Source: Paraburkholderia ribeironis (GTDB lineage: Bacteria > Pseudomonadota > Gammaproteobacteria > Burkholderiales > Burkholderiaceae). From it: a DNA stretch of 41,486 nucleotides. The stretch covers positions 1 through 41,486 of the forward strand of contig NZ_CYGX02000077.1 of assembly GCF_900019265.1 (NCBI RefSeq), in the 5' to 3' direction. Shown here piece after piece: positions 1-7,863 of this stretch. The notes below the pieces were generated by a model. The model ran no database searches. It saw only the letters and a list, made by a program, of their open reading frames with translations, and was not told the DNA's origin. Both the position numbers and the translations under genes were made by a program. Each line of letters begins with the position of its first letter. Position 1 is the first letter of the stretch.

Positions 1-12
1 GTCAGCAGTCTG

Positions 13-45
13 AAAAGCGCCCATCATGGGCGCTTTTTCTTTTTT
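13..45 (+). terminator. Rho-independent terminator of a gene left of the window
   Basis: A stem AAAGCGCCCA / TGGGCGCTTT around a TCA loop is followed by a T-rich run that reaches about base 45. The T-tract is on the plus strand, so it most likely ends a plus-strand transcript that begins outside the window. The A-run on the other side would also let it work in reverse. Confidence 0.85.
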
Positions 46-164
46 GTAGCGCCGTGTATTGTCGAGGAAAACTTTACCGGCGACCTTCCCGAAATTGCTG
101 CTCCCGCTCTAACTTCCAGTTGCCCGGCATCGGTCAAGGCCTTGATAAGTTTAAGTAAACGTCT

Positions 165-181
165 TTGGCACAGTCCGTGCT
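165..181 (+). promoter_or_regulatory. Putative sigma-54 (RpoN) -24/-12 promoter of csbD
   Basis: The sequence TTGGCACAGTCCGTGCT has GG at 167-168 and GC at 179-180, exactly ten bases apart. This is the obligatory spacing of the RpoN consensus YTGGCAC-N5-TTGCW. The -24 block TTGGCAC is perfect and the -12 block reads GTGCT, one mismatch. The predicted start is near base 192, giving a leader of about 45 bases before the GTG at 236. A perfect 12-base palindrome, TCAAGGCCTTGA, sits just upstream at 134-145. Activity is inferred from the match alone. Confidence 0.6.
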
Positions 182-235
182 GATCGTGAAGGGTACGCCA
201 GTACGGCGAATTTTCTTCAATCCGGGAGATGCACC

Positions 236-442
236 GTGAATAACGACATTGCTGAAGGCAAATGGAAGCAGATGATCGGTAAAGCGAAGGCTGCGTGGGG
301 CGAACTGACAGACGATGAATTGACCAAGGCCGAAGGTCGCGCCGACAAGCTCGCCGGCCTGATCCAGGAACGATACGGCAGGACCCGCGACGAGGCGGTA
401 CGCGAAGTACGCCGGTTTTTCGACAGCAACCGGGATATTTGA
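236..442 (+). CDS. CsbD family small stress protein
   Basis: A 68-residue acidic/basic helical protein that looks like the E. coli YjbJ and Bacillus CsbD family. It has the N-terminal pattern MNNDIAEGKWKQMIGKAK, the central LTDDELTKAEGRADKLAG and the IQERYG motif. CsbD proteins are abundant general-stress proteins of unknown biochemical role, probably cytosolic. The length is typical for the family. Translation starts at GTG 236, with GGGAG seven bases upstream as ribosome binding site. It follows a likely sigma-54 promoter (165-181) and lies 347 bases before an NtrC-type response regulator on the same strand, which suggests, but does not prove, that the regulator controls it. Confidence 0.9.
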   Translation: MNNDIAEGKWKQMIGKAKAAWGELTDDELTKAEGRADKLAGLIQERYGRTRDEAVREVRRFFDSNRDI

Positions 443-789
443 CAGACCGGATGAAGAGCTACAGGCGCCCGACTGCTTATCGGATACGTATCGGATGTAT
501 CGGATCGCGCAGGCCGGGAGCCTGACCAGGCAGCAAAGGACCAGAACTACATGAGTCGAATCGCCCTCCGTCGCGCCCGGCGTCGTCCATGCCGGGCACT
601 GCGCCCACGCCAACCGCGCGGCTGCCGGCTTGCCGCGTGGCCGGTCGCGGCCGACGCGACGCGGCATCCGACCGACCGTACCGGCCAGCCGCCGCGCCCG
701 TATCGCTCATATCGCCCGTATTGCGCGCGAGCCGACCTCGCCGCGCGCCACACCGGGTATTCCATCCATCCAGAAAAATTGCGCTCGCC
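443..789. other. Intergenic region between csbD and the response regulator
   Basis: No convincing gene is seen in these 347 bases. The reading frames that cross it are arginine- and proline-rich and show no family resemblance. It does hold three direct copies of TATCGGAT starting at 478, 489 and 498, which could be protein-binding sites. No clear sigma-70 or sigma-54 promoter for the downstream regulator was found, and no terminator follows csbD, so read-through from csbD into the regulator is possible. Confidence 0.5.
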
Positions 790-2172
790 ATGCCACACGC
801 CCTGATTGTCGAAGACGATCCTAATAGCCTGTCAGGCCTGTCCGCCATCCTCGCTGCCGATGGCTTCTCCGTCGACACCGCGACCACCATCGCCGAGGCC
901 CGGGCCGCGTTGACGCGCTTCATTCCCGACGCCGTGCTGGTCGACCTGAATCTGCCGGACGGCAGCGGGCTCGACCTGTTGCAGTATTTGCCCGCGCATC
1001 CACCTGGCGGCGCATTGCCAGTCATCGTGATGACCGGCAATGCAACGGTCGAGAGCGCGATCGAAGGTCTGCGGCATGGCATCTGGGATTACCTGCTCAA
1101 GCCAGTCAACATCCCGCGCTTGCGGAGTCTGCTGGCGCGCATTCCGCGTCCATACGAACTGACAGAGGAAGTGCAGATGCTGCGCGCAGCGTTGCGCCGG
1201 CTCGGCCGATTCGGCTCGATGCTCGGCCGCAGCAGCGCGATCCAGCACGTGTACGACACGATCGAACACATCGCGCCGACCGAAGCCGCCGTGCTGATCT
1301 CGGGTGAAGCCGGCACTGGCAAGCAGGTCGCGGCGCACACGCTGCATGAAATGAGCCGCCGCCGCAAAGGTCCGTTCGTCACGCTGGATTGCCGCGACGC
1401 GGCCAGTGTCGGCGCGCTTCGCCCGCTCGACAGCCTGCTGTTCGGTCACGAACGCGGTGCATTCGGCGGCGCCGAGCAGCGCGAGCCGGGCATGTTCGAA
1501 CAGGCCAGCGGCGGTACGCTGTTCATCGACGAGATCGCCGAATTGCCGCGCGTGCAGCAGGAAGCGCTGCTGCGGGCGCTCGACTCGCAGACGTTCATGC
1601 GGGTCGGCGGCACGAATCAGGTCGTGACGGACTTCCGGCTGATCGCATCGACGCGCAAGGCGCCGCGCGCCGCGGTGGCCGACGGCAGTCTGCATCAAGA
1701 CCTCGCGTTGCGGCTCGAAGCCGCCGCGGTGATGCTGCCGCCGTTGCGCGAACGCGGCGAAGATGCGGCGCTGATCGCTCAGGCAGTCATCGACGACCTG
1801 AATCGCGAGCCAGCCGCGCACGGCACGTCCGACGGTGTGAAGCAGGTCGCGCCGAACTTCCTGCGCGAGTGTCTCGCGTACGACTGGCCGGGCAATGTGC
1901 GCGAATTGCAGGAGCGCGTGCGGCGCGCGTACCGCGCGTCGGGCGACGTGCTGGAATCGTTGCGCGCCGACGAAGCGGGTTCGGCGAATGGTCGCGAGCT
2001 GAACGGCAGCCGCGTGCAGGTCACGGTCGGCACGCCGCTCGCGGACGTCGAGGAAATGCTGATTCGCGCCACGCTCGATGCAGTCGGCGGTACGCGTCAC
2101 CGCGCGGCATCGCTGCTGGGGATCAGTCCGAAGACGCTCTACAACAAGCTGCAGCGCATGCGGCTGAACTGA
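790..2172 (+). CDS. Sigma-54-type (NtrC family) response regulator with altered GAFTGA motif
   Basis: A 460-residue transcription regulator with the order receiver, AAA+, Fis-type helix-turn-helix. The receiver domain (about 1-120) has acidic D9/D10, phospho-acceptor D52, T82 and K104. The AAA+ domain has Walker A GEAGTGK (172-178) and Walker B LFIDE (244-248), followed by DWPGNVREL (365-373). The C-terminal helix-turn-helix is about 418-460. The sigma-54 contact loop, normally GAFTGA, reads GAFGGA at 223-228, so the key threonine is glycine. ATG 790 was chosen because the receiver fold begins there; an in-frame extension back to 589 is low complexity. There is no histidine kinase beside it. 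It may activate sigma-54 poorly or act through sigma-70, as NtrC-type proteins lacking GAFTGA do. Confidence 0.85.
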   Translation: MPHALIVEDDPNSLSGLSAILAADGFSVDTATTIAEARAALTRFIPDAVLVDLNLPDGSGLDLLQYLPAHPPGGALPVIVMTGNATVESAIEGLRHGIWDYLLKPVNIPRLRSLLARIPRPYELTEEVQMLRAALRRLGRFGSMLGRSSAIQHVYDTIEHIAPTEAAVLISGEAGTGKQVAAHTLHEMSRRRKGPFVTLDCRDAASVGALRPLDSLLFGHERGAFGGAEQREPGMFEQASGGTLFIDEIAELPRVQQEALLRALDSQTFMRVGGTNQVVTDFRLIASTRKAPRAAVADGSLHQDLALRLEAAAVMLPPLRERGEDAALIAQAVIDDLNREPAAHGTSDGVKQVAPNFLRECLAYDWPGNVRELQERVRRAYRASGDVLESLRADEAGSANGRELNGSRVQVTVGTPLADVEEMLIRATLDAVGGTRHRAASLLGISPKTLYNKLQRMRLN

Positions 2173-2206
2173 GTTCGACGGCCGATCGCGGCCGGCTCGA
2201 GCCAAT

Positions 2207-2254
2207 AAAAAACGGCGCTCTGTGTTTCGCTCAGAGCGGCTCAGGGCGCCGTTT
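2207..2254. terminator. Terminator shared by the response regulator and nagZ
   Basis: An outer stem AAAACGGCGC / GCGCCGTTTT encloses an inner CTCTG / CAGAG hairpin. On the minus strand the stem runs into six or more Ts, so it is a strong terminator for the nagZ operon. On the plus strand a four-T run follows, so it also serves the convergent regulator gene. Confidence 0.75.
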
Positions 2255-2284
2255 TCCGGTTCACCGACACGCGTCTCGCGCAGC

Positions 2285-3313
2285 TTATGCGAACGCGCTG
2301 CGCAGCAAAGCCTGCGCTTCGAGGTATTGCGGCTCGGCAACCAGCTTGCTCCACTTCAGCGCCTTGCCGCGCGGCCGCATGCGCTTCATGCGACGCCGCG
2401 ATGCCTTCGACGGCGTGAAGCGCAGCGCATCCAACACCTTCTCCGCTTCGTCAGGCTGATTGCAGATCAGCACCATGTCGCAGCCGGCCTGCAGCGCGGC
2501 GCTCGCCCCTTCGGTCAACGTGCCGCCCTGGCGGGCGGCTTCCATCGACAGGTCGTCGCTGAAAATCGCGCCTTCGAAACGCAGCTTGTCGCGCAGGATG
2601 TCCTGCAGCCAGACGCGCGAGAAACCGGCCGGTTTCGAGTCGACTTGCGGATAGATCACGTGCGCGGGAATCACCGAACCCAACGACAAACCAAGCCAGT
2701 CATACGGCGCCACGTCGTCGCGCAGGATCTCGTCGAGCGACCGGTCGTCGACGGGCATCGCGACGTGCGAGTCCGCGTGGGCGAAACCATGCCCCGGAAA
2801 GTGCTTGCCGCAATTGCTCATGCCAGCCAGCGCGAGCCCATGGTTCAGGCTCTTCGCAAGCAGGGTCACCACGCGCGGATCGCGGTGGAACGCGCGGTCG
2901 CCGATCACCTGCGACTGCCCATAGTTCAGATCGAGCACCGGCGTAAAGCTCATGTCCACACCGCACGCGCGCAACTCCGCCGCCAGGATATAACCGATCG
3001 CGGTGGTCACCTTGGTGGCGTGCAACACATCGCTGTCCCATAGCGCGCCGAGCTTGCCCATCGCCGGCAGCACCGTGAAGCCATCGGTGCGAAAGCGCTG
3101 CACGCGGCCGCCTTCGTGATCGACGGCGATCAGCAGATCCTTGCGGATCGCACGGATCGAATTGGTCAGCTCAATCAGTTGCGCACGGCTCTCGTAGTGG
3201 CGCGCGAACAGGATCACGCCGCCGGTCATCGGATGAGCGAGGCGGCGCCTGTCGTCGTCGTTCAGCGTTTTGCCGACCACGTCGAGCATCACCGGTCCGG
3301 GAGTGTTTTTCAT
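2285..3313 (-). CDS. nagZ: Beta-N-acetylhexosaminidase NagZ
   Basis: A 342-residue glycoside hydrolase family 3 enzyme. It removes N-acetylglucosamine from anhydro-muropeptides in the cytoplasm during peptidoglycan recycling. The NagZ signature KHFPGHG (170-176) with D181-S-H183 provides the flexible-loop catalytic dyad, and the nucleophile is D253 in FSDDLSM. The length is normal for one-domain Gram-negative NagZ. Start ATG 3313 was preferred to an upstream in-frame Met (3412) because the family begins right before GPVMLDV and the upstream part overlaps acpS. It is the last gene of the lepA-to-nagZ series and is followed by a terminator. In organisms with AmpC, its product feeds beta-lactamase induction. 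Confidence 0.95.
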   Translation of the reverse strand: MKNTPGPVMLDVVGKTLNDDDRRRLAHPMTGGVILFARHYESRAQLIELTNSIRAIRKDLLIAVDHEGGRVQRFRTDGFTVLPAMGKLGALWDSDVLHATKVTTAIGYILAAELRACGVDMSFTPVLDLNYGQSQVIGDRAFHRDPRVVTLLAKSLNHGLALAGMSNCGKHFPGHGFAHADSHVAMPVDDRSLDEILRDDVAPYDWLGLSLGSVIPAHVIYPQVDSKPAGFSRVWLQDILRDKLRFEGAIFSDDLSMEAARQGGTLTEGASAALQAGCDMVLICNQPDEAEKVLDALRFTPSKASRRRMKRMRPRGKALKWSKLVAEPQYLEAQALLRSAFA

Positions 3314-3380
3314 CGAATTCCGCTGGAAAAAGCGTTGAGCAAGGAGAGACGCGGCCGACATGGGCCGCGTTCGACGTTTC

Positions 3381-3830
3381 TTATTCGTCCCTGGCCGGTG
3401 CCACGGGTGCATTCGTGGCGTCCGCCCCGCCCGCCTGCGCCGTTTCCGCGATCACGAACGACACCGCGTAATCGCGCTCGTCGCTGATCGTGACGCGCGC
3501 CGTGATGCCACGCGCGTCGAGCCATTCGGCCAGCTCGCCGGACGCGACGACCATCGGTTCGCCGCTCGGCTTGTTGAGCGTTTGCAGCGCGCGCCAGGTC
3601 ATCGGCCAATGCATGCCGAGGCCGATTGCTTTGGAGAACGCTTCTTTGGCCGAGAACCGCGTGGCGAGAAACGCGAGACCACGCGCCGCCGAACGGGCCT
3701 GGCGCGCATGATAGACGCGCAGTTCGTCGGGGCCGAGGACCTTCTCGGCAAAGCGGCCGTTGGTGCGCTCCATCACCGCGGCCACGCGGCTCACCTGCAC
3801 GATGTCGGTACCGATGCCGTAGATCGCCAT
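3381..3830 (-). CDS. acpS: Holo-[acyl-carrier-protein] synthase AcpS
   Basis: A 4'-phosphopantetheinyl transferase that moves the phosphopantetheine arm of CoA to the DSL serine of apo-ACP, whose gene acpP is in this window. It has the family start IYGIGTDIVQVSRV with the Mg-binding Asp, and the FSAKEAFSKAIG motif with the second metal/CoA site. From ATG 3830 it is 149 residues, slightly longer than usual because of an alanine-rich tail. An alternative ATG at 3857 would add nine residues and overlap the pdxJ stop as TGATG, a translational-coupling arrangement. I favour 3830 because the conserved fold starts there, but the coupled start is possible. Confidence 0.95.
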   Translation of the reverse strand: MAIYGIGTDIVQVSRVAAVMERTNGRFAEKVLGPDELRVYHARQARSAARGLAFLATRFSAKEAFSKAIGLGMHWPMTWRALQTLNKPSGEPMVVASGELAEWLDARGITARVTISDERDYAVSFVIAETAQAGGADATNAPVAPARDE

Positions 3831-3856
3831 GCGCGGCACCGCCGCCTCAGGCCGCA

Positions 3857-4621
3857 TCAGGCGCGTGCGCCGAGACGCGCGGCGACCATGATCGCCTTCA
3901 TCTCGCGCACCGCGTTGTCCCAGCCGGCGAAGATCGCGTGCGCGACGATCGCATGACCGATATTCAGCTCCTCGATGCCCTCGATCGCGGCGATCTGCTG
4001 CACGTTGGTGTAGTGCAGGCCATGACCCGCATTGACCTTGATGCCGAGCGTCGCGCCGAATTCGACCGCGCGCACGATGCGCTCGTATTCGCGTTGCTGC
4101 TCGGCGGGATCGTGCGCTTCTGCATAACGGCCCGTGTGCAGTTCGATCACCGGCGCACCGGCTTCATGTGCGGCGCGAATCTGCGTTTCGTCCGGATCGA
4201 TGAAGAGCGACACGCGCGAGCTCGCCGCGGCGAGTTGCTGGCACGCGGCACGCACCGCTTCGAACTGGCCGGCGACATCGAGGCCGCCTTCGGTGGTCAG
4301 TTCCTGGCGCTTTTCCGGCACGAGGCACACGTCATGTGGCTGCACTTCGCAGGCAATGTCGAGCATTTCCTGGGTGACCGCGCATTCGAGATTCATACGC
4401 GTCTTCAGGAGCGGCCGCAGCTTGCGCACGTCGGCGTCGACGATATGACGGCGGTCCTCGCGCAGATGCAGCGTGATTGCGTCCGCGCCCGCTTCCTCGG
4501 CCATCAGCGCCGCGCGGATCGGATCGGGGTAGGATGTGCCGCGCGCATTGCGCAGCGTGGCGACGTGATCGATGTTCACGCCCAGGTCAATCACAGTCGG
4601 CGACGTAAGAAAGAAGCTCAT
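3857..4621 (-). CDS. pdxJ: Pyridoxine 5'-phosphate synthase PdxJ
   Basis: A 254-residue TIM-barrel enzyme that condenses 3-amino-1-hydroxyacetone phosphate with 1-deoxy-D-xylulose 5-phosphate to give pyridoxine 5'-phosphate, in the DXP-dependent vitamin B6 pathway. Recognisable motifs are the N-terminal LGVNIDHVATLRNARGTSYP, the ADAITLHLREDRRHI phosphate/substrate segment, and the C-terminal NAGHGLHYTN and ELNIGHAIVAHAI. The length is typical. It overlaps the recO stop by four bases (ATGA) and abuts acpS, so the three are probably translated from one message. Confidence 0.97.
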   Translation of the reverse strand: MSFFLTSPTVIDLGVNIDHVATLRNARGTSYPDPIRAALMAEEAGADAITLHLREDRRHIVDADVRKLRPLLKTRMNLECAVTQEMLDIACEVQPHDVCLVPEKRQELTTEGGLDVAGQFEAVRAACQQLAAASSRVSLFIDPDETQIRAAHEAGAPVIELHTGRYAEAHDPAEQQREYERIVRAVEFGATLGIKVNAGHGLHYTNVQQIAAIEGIEELNIGHAIVAHAIFAGWDNAVREMKAIMVAARLGARA

Positions 4622-5565
4622 AAGTTCTGCAAGTCGATCAGGATCTGGCGCGTCGCGAGCGGCGTGCCGCCAAGATAAGTATTGAGCAGAAAGCGCATCA
4701 GCGTTTTGCTTTGCGCCACGGTCTGCGCTCGATGGTAATCGTCCTGTTCCATATCAAGCAAGGTTTGTCCCGCGACTACCGGCCAATACGCGGGCCAATC
4801 GTCCGAGGCTTCGCGCACGCCGCGCTCCGGGTCGAACACATAGCGGCCGTCAGGCAGCACCGCCTGACGCGTGACGGTGCGATCGAGCGCCATCGCGTAA
4901 CCCGTCTCGCGCAACAGCACGCGCTCGAACGACCGCAGCACCTGCACGGGCGGCTCGTCGTGCGCGAGACGCGTCAGCGTGACGACGTAGTGATGGAATA
5001 GCTGCGGATGCGGATCTTCGCGCGCGCAGAATTTGACTAGCAGCTCGTTGACGTAGAAGCCGCATAGCAGCGCGTCGCCGGTCAGCGGCAGCATGCCGCC
5101 GACCCACTCGGCGCCGGTCAGCGTGCGCACTTCGGATTTGCCCGACCACGACAGCGAGAGCGGCTGGAACGTCTGCAACACGCCGCGCAGCGCGGAGTGC
5201 GGACGCTTCGCGCCCTTCGCGACCAACGCGAGACGGCCGTGATCGCGCGACAGCACGTCGATGATCAGGCTGGTCTCGCGATACGGGTAGCTATGTAGAA
5301 CGAAAGCGGGTTGTTCCGCGATCCGGTATTCGGACGCGGAGCTGCGGGATGCACGGCGGGCTGGCGGGCGGGCCGGCGCGCGGGTGGCCGATTCACGCGG
5401 CTCGTCTGCGACGCCCGGGGCGCCCGCGGCGCTCCCGGCATTTTTAGCGGCGGATTTTTTGGCGCCGCGAGCCGGTCTGGATGGCTCGCGTGCCGACGCG
5501 GCCGGTTTCGGGTCGTCCGGGGCAGCGTCGGAATTCAGCGTCATCCACGCGTCATTCGTACCCAT
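4618..5565 (-). CDS. recO: DNA repair protein RecO with a low-complexity N-terminal extension
   Basis: RecO loads RecA with RecR on SSB-coated single-stranded DNA in RecFOR recombination repair. The OB-fold core starts near residue 83 (RIAEQPAFVLHSYPYRETS), followed by LSRDHGRLALVAKGAKRP and the alpha-helical C-terminal domain ending LATRQILIDLQNL. The first 80 or so residues are an Ala/Pro/Arg-rich, probably disordered extension that E. coli RecO lacks. ATG 5565 lies inside the era 3' end (overlap 14 bases); ATG 5544 is an alternative seven codons later. The gene overlaps pdxJ by four bases. Confidence 0.93.
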   Translation of the reverse strand: MGTNDAWMTLNSDAAPDDPKPAASAREPSRPARGAKKSAAKNAGSAAGAPGVADEPRESATRAPARPPARRASRSSASEYRIAEQPAFVLHSYPYRETSLIIDVLSRDHGRLALVAKGAKRPHSALRGVLQTFQPLSLSWSGKSEVRTLTGAEWVGGMLPLTGDALLCGFYVNELLVKFCAREDPHPQLFHHYVVTLTRLAHDEPPVQVLRSFERVLLRETGYAMALDRTVTRQAVLPDGRYVFDPERGVREASDDWPAYWPVVAGQTLLDMEQDDYHRAQTVAQSKTLMRFLLNTYLGGTPLATRQILIDLQNL

Positions 5566-6451
5566 ACGCGCGAAGTCCGGCTTCGTTGTCGGCCCAGCCG
5601 CTCTTCACCTTGATGAAGGTTTCCAGATAGACCGGCCCGTCGAACAGCTTTTCCATGTCGAGGCGCGCTTCGGTGCTGATCTGCTTCAGCTTGGCGCCCT
5701 TCTGGCCGATGATCATCGCCTTGTGCGTATCGCGGTCGACCAGGATGGTCGCGAAAATGCGGCGCAGGCGCCCTTCGGTTTCGAACTTGTCGATCAGCAC
5801 GGTGCTGGTGTACGGCAGTTCGTCGCCGGTCCAGCGGAACACTTTTTCGCGCAGGATTTCCGCGGCAAGGAAGCGCTCGCTGCAATCGGTCAGATCGTCT
5901 TCGCCGTAGATCGGCGCGCCCTCCGGCAGGAACGGCTTGATGGTCGCCATCAGGCGCTTGATGTCGTCGGGATGCTTCGCCGACAGCGGCACGATCTCGT
6001 TGAACTCGCGCAGCGTGCTCATCTGCTGCATGAACGGGAAGAGCGACTCCTTGTCCGATACACGGTCGAGCTTGTTCGCGATCAGCAGCGTCGGCACCGA
6101 CGGCGGAATCAGGTCGAGCACCTTCTGGTCGTCCGCGCCGAAACGGCCTGCCTCGATCACGAACAGGATCGCATCGACCGAGGTCAGCGTGGACGTCACC
6201 GCGCGATTGAGCGAACGGTTCAGCGCGCCGCTGTGTTTGGTCTGGAAACCCGGCGTGTCGACGAACACGTACTGCGCGTCTTCCAGCGTGTGAATCCCGG
6301 TGATGCGATGGCGCGTGGTCTGCGCCTTGCGCGACGTGATGCTGACCTTCTGGCCGACCAGCGCGTTCATCAGCGTGGACTTGCCGACGTTGGGGCGACC
6401 GACGATCGCGACCATGCCGCAGCGAAAACCAGTGGGAGTGGGAGCGTTCAT
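5552..6451 (-). CDS. era: Ribosome-maturation GTPase Era
   Basis: A 299-residue GTPase that binds the 3' end of 16S rRNA and supports 30S assembly. The G1 motif GRPNVGKS (18-25), effector region QTTRHRI, G3 DTPGF and G4 ANKLD are all present. The C-terminal KH domain has IIGQKGAKLKQI. The length matches the family (E. coli 301). It lies 54 bases after rnc, the conserved rnc-era-recO order, which couples rRNA processing with small-subunit assembly. Start ATG 6451 gives the short MNAPTPTGF leader common in this group. Confidence 0.97.
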   Translation of the reverse strand: MNAPTPTGFRCGMVAIVGRPNVGKSTLMNALVGQKVSITSRKAQTTRHRITGIHTLEDAQYVFVDTPGFQTKHSGALNRSLNRAVTSTLTSVDAILFVIEAGRFGADDQKVLDLIPPSVPTLLIANKLDRVSDKESLFPFMQQMSTLREFNEIVPLSAKHPDDIKRLMATIKPFLPEGAPIYGEDDLTDCSERFLAAEILREKVFRWTGDELPYTSTVLIDKFETEGRLRRIFATILVDRDTHKAMIIGQKGAKLKQISTEARLDMEKLFDGPVYLETFIKVKSGWADNEAGLRAYGYE

Positions 6452-6505
6452 ATTCGGGCTACAGCAGGTTCAGGTCGGCACGCGGGATTGGCGCGCCGAT
6501 GGCAG

Positions 6506-7759
6506 TCAATGGCCCGCGTCGGCGACGCGCGTTTGCAGCGCGTCGGCTACGCCGGGTTCGTGTTCGGTGGATACCGGTGCGGTCGGTGCGGATGGAGCCG
6601 CTGCCGCAGATGTGGTGTCGCGACCGCGGTGCCGGTCGACGCCGCGCACGGATGTGGCTTCGGTTTTGCCGTCGGCGGGCTTGTCCGCGGCGGACTTGTC
6701 AGCGGACCGGTCGCTTGCATGGACGATCGCTTTGTCCGTCGATTTGTCCGCTGCCTTGTCCGTCGCCTTGTCTGATTTTTCGGTCTTGTCGGCGCGCTCG
6801 GCTTTGTCTTGTCCGCTGTACTCGACATGCGCGGCGCGAATCACGGCGAGCGGCGCACCCGTGGCGGTCAGCGTCGGCCGTTCAGCGGCTGCGGGTTTCT
6901 CAGCGGCAGAATCCGCCGCCGCGGTTGCGCGCGGTTCGCCACGCGCCGCGCCGCGCTCGTTCTTGCGCTCGGGGCTGCGCAAATCCAACGCTGCCTGCAC
7001 ACCGGTCACGCCGGGCACGATCTCGGGGTCCGCGTTTTTCGCCGCCCGCGCACCCTTCGAGCGCTTGGACCTGGCAGTAACGGCGGGCGCCGCGGCCATC
7101 ACTTCGTCGAGCGCCTTTTTGGCGGCCGCCTGCTCCGCCGCGCGGCGGCTCGCGCCGGAACCGGACACTTTCACGTCCAGCTTTGGAACCGTGCACTCAA
7201 CTTCGAATTGCTGATTGTGCGCTGCACCATGCGTCGCGACGACCGTGTATGTGGGCAAAGCGATCTTGTGACCCTGCAAATACTCCTGCAGCAGCGTCTT
7301 GGCGTCCTTGCCGAGCGTACGCGGGTCGATGTGATCGAGAATCGGCACGTAGAGGCGCTTGATGACCGTCTGGGCGGCGTCGAAGCCGCCGTCGAGGAAT
7401 ACTGCACCCAGCACCGCTTCGAGCGTGTCAGCGAGGATTGACGGCCGCCGGAAGCCACCGCTGCGCAACTCGCCTTCGCCCAGCCGCAGACCTTCGGAAA
7501 TATTGAGGGCCTGAGCGATTTCATATAGCGACTGCTGCTTGACCAGATTGGCGCGCACGCGCGACAGATCGCCTTCGTCCAGTTTGCCGAAACGTTGGAA
7601 CAAAAGCGCAGCCACCGCGCAATTCAGAACGGAGTCGCCGAGAAACTCGAGCCGTTCGTTATGCGTGGAACTGTGACTACGGTGCGTTAAAGCCTGGCGC
7701 AACAATTCCGCATTGCGAAATTCGTAGCGCAAACGGCTTTCCAACGGAGATAGGGGCAT
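6506..7759 (-). CDS. rnc: Ribonuclease III with a long disordered C-terminal tail
   Basis: Cleaves double-stranded RNA, including the 30S rRNA precursor. The catalytic domain carries NERLEFLGDSVL (34-45, with E38 and D42) and DTLEAVLGAVFLDGG (111-125, with E114). A double-stranded-RNA-binding domain covers about 151-223 and ends in ASRRAAEQAAAKKALDEV. The enzyme normally stops near there (about 225 residues), but here a further ~190 residues follow. They are rich in Ala, Lys, Asp and Arg, with repeated SDK/TDKA/ADKS units around 325-365. The tail looks disordered. No frameshift or gene fusion is visible. The leader holds an inverted repeat at 7864-7910. Confidence 0.95.
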   Translation of the reverse strand: MPLSPLESRLRYEFRNAELLRQALTHRSHSSTHNERLEFLGDSVLNCAVAALLFQRFGKLDEGDLSRVRANLVKQQSLYEIAQALNISEGLRLGEGELRSGGFRRPSILADTLEAVLGAVFLDGGFDAAQTVIKRLYVPILDHIDPRTLGKDAKTLLQEYLQGHKIALPTYTVVATHGAAHNQQFEVECTVPKLDVKVSGSGASRRAAEQAAAKKALDEVMAAAPAVTARSKRSKGARAAKNADPEIVPGVTGVQAALDLRSPERKNERGAARGEPRATAAADSAAEKPAAAERPTLTATGAPLAVIRAAHVEYSGQDKAERADKTEKSDKATDKAADKSTDKAIVHASDRSADKSAADKPADGKTEATSVRGVDRHRGRDTTSAAAAPSAPTAPVSTEHEPGVADALQTRVADAGH

Positions 7760-7863
7760 GGGCAGAGTATAACGCGGGCGCCTGACCCGGCGAAAACGCG
7801 GGGCGGCCTGCGGAAAAAGCGTGGTGAGGCGAGGTTACCGCGGGATTTAATGTAGCGTGATAA

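Noticed and set aside
589..789. N-terminal extension of the response regulator to ATG 589
   Set aside because: The added residues are low-complexity Arg/Pro/Ala, and the receiver domain begins right at ATG 790.
832..2340. A 502-codon minus-strand frame opposite the response regulator
   Set aside because: The plus-strand protein has all receiver, AAA+ and helix-turn-helix motifs; the minus-strand product has none.
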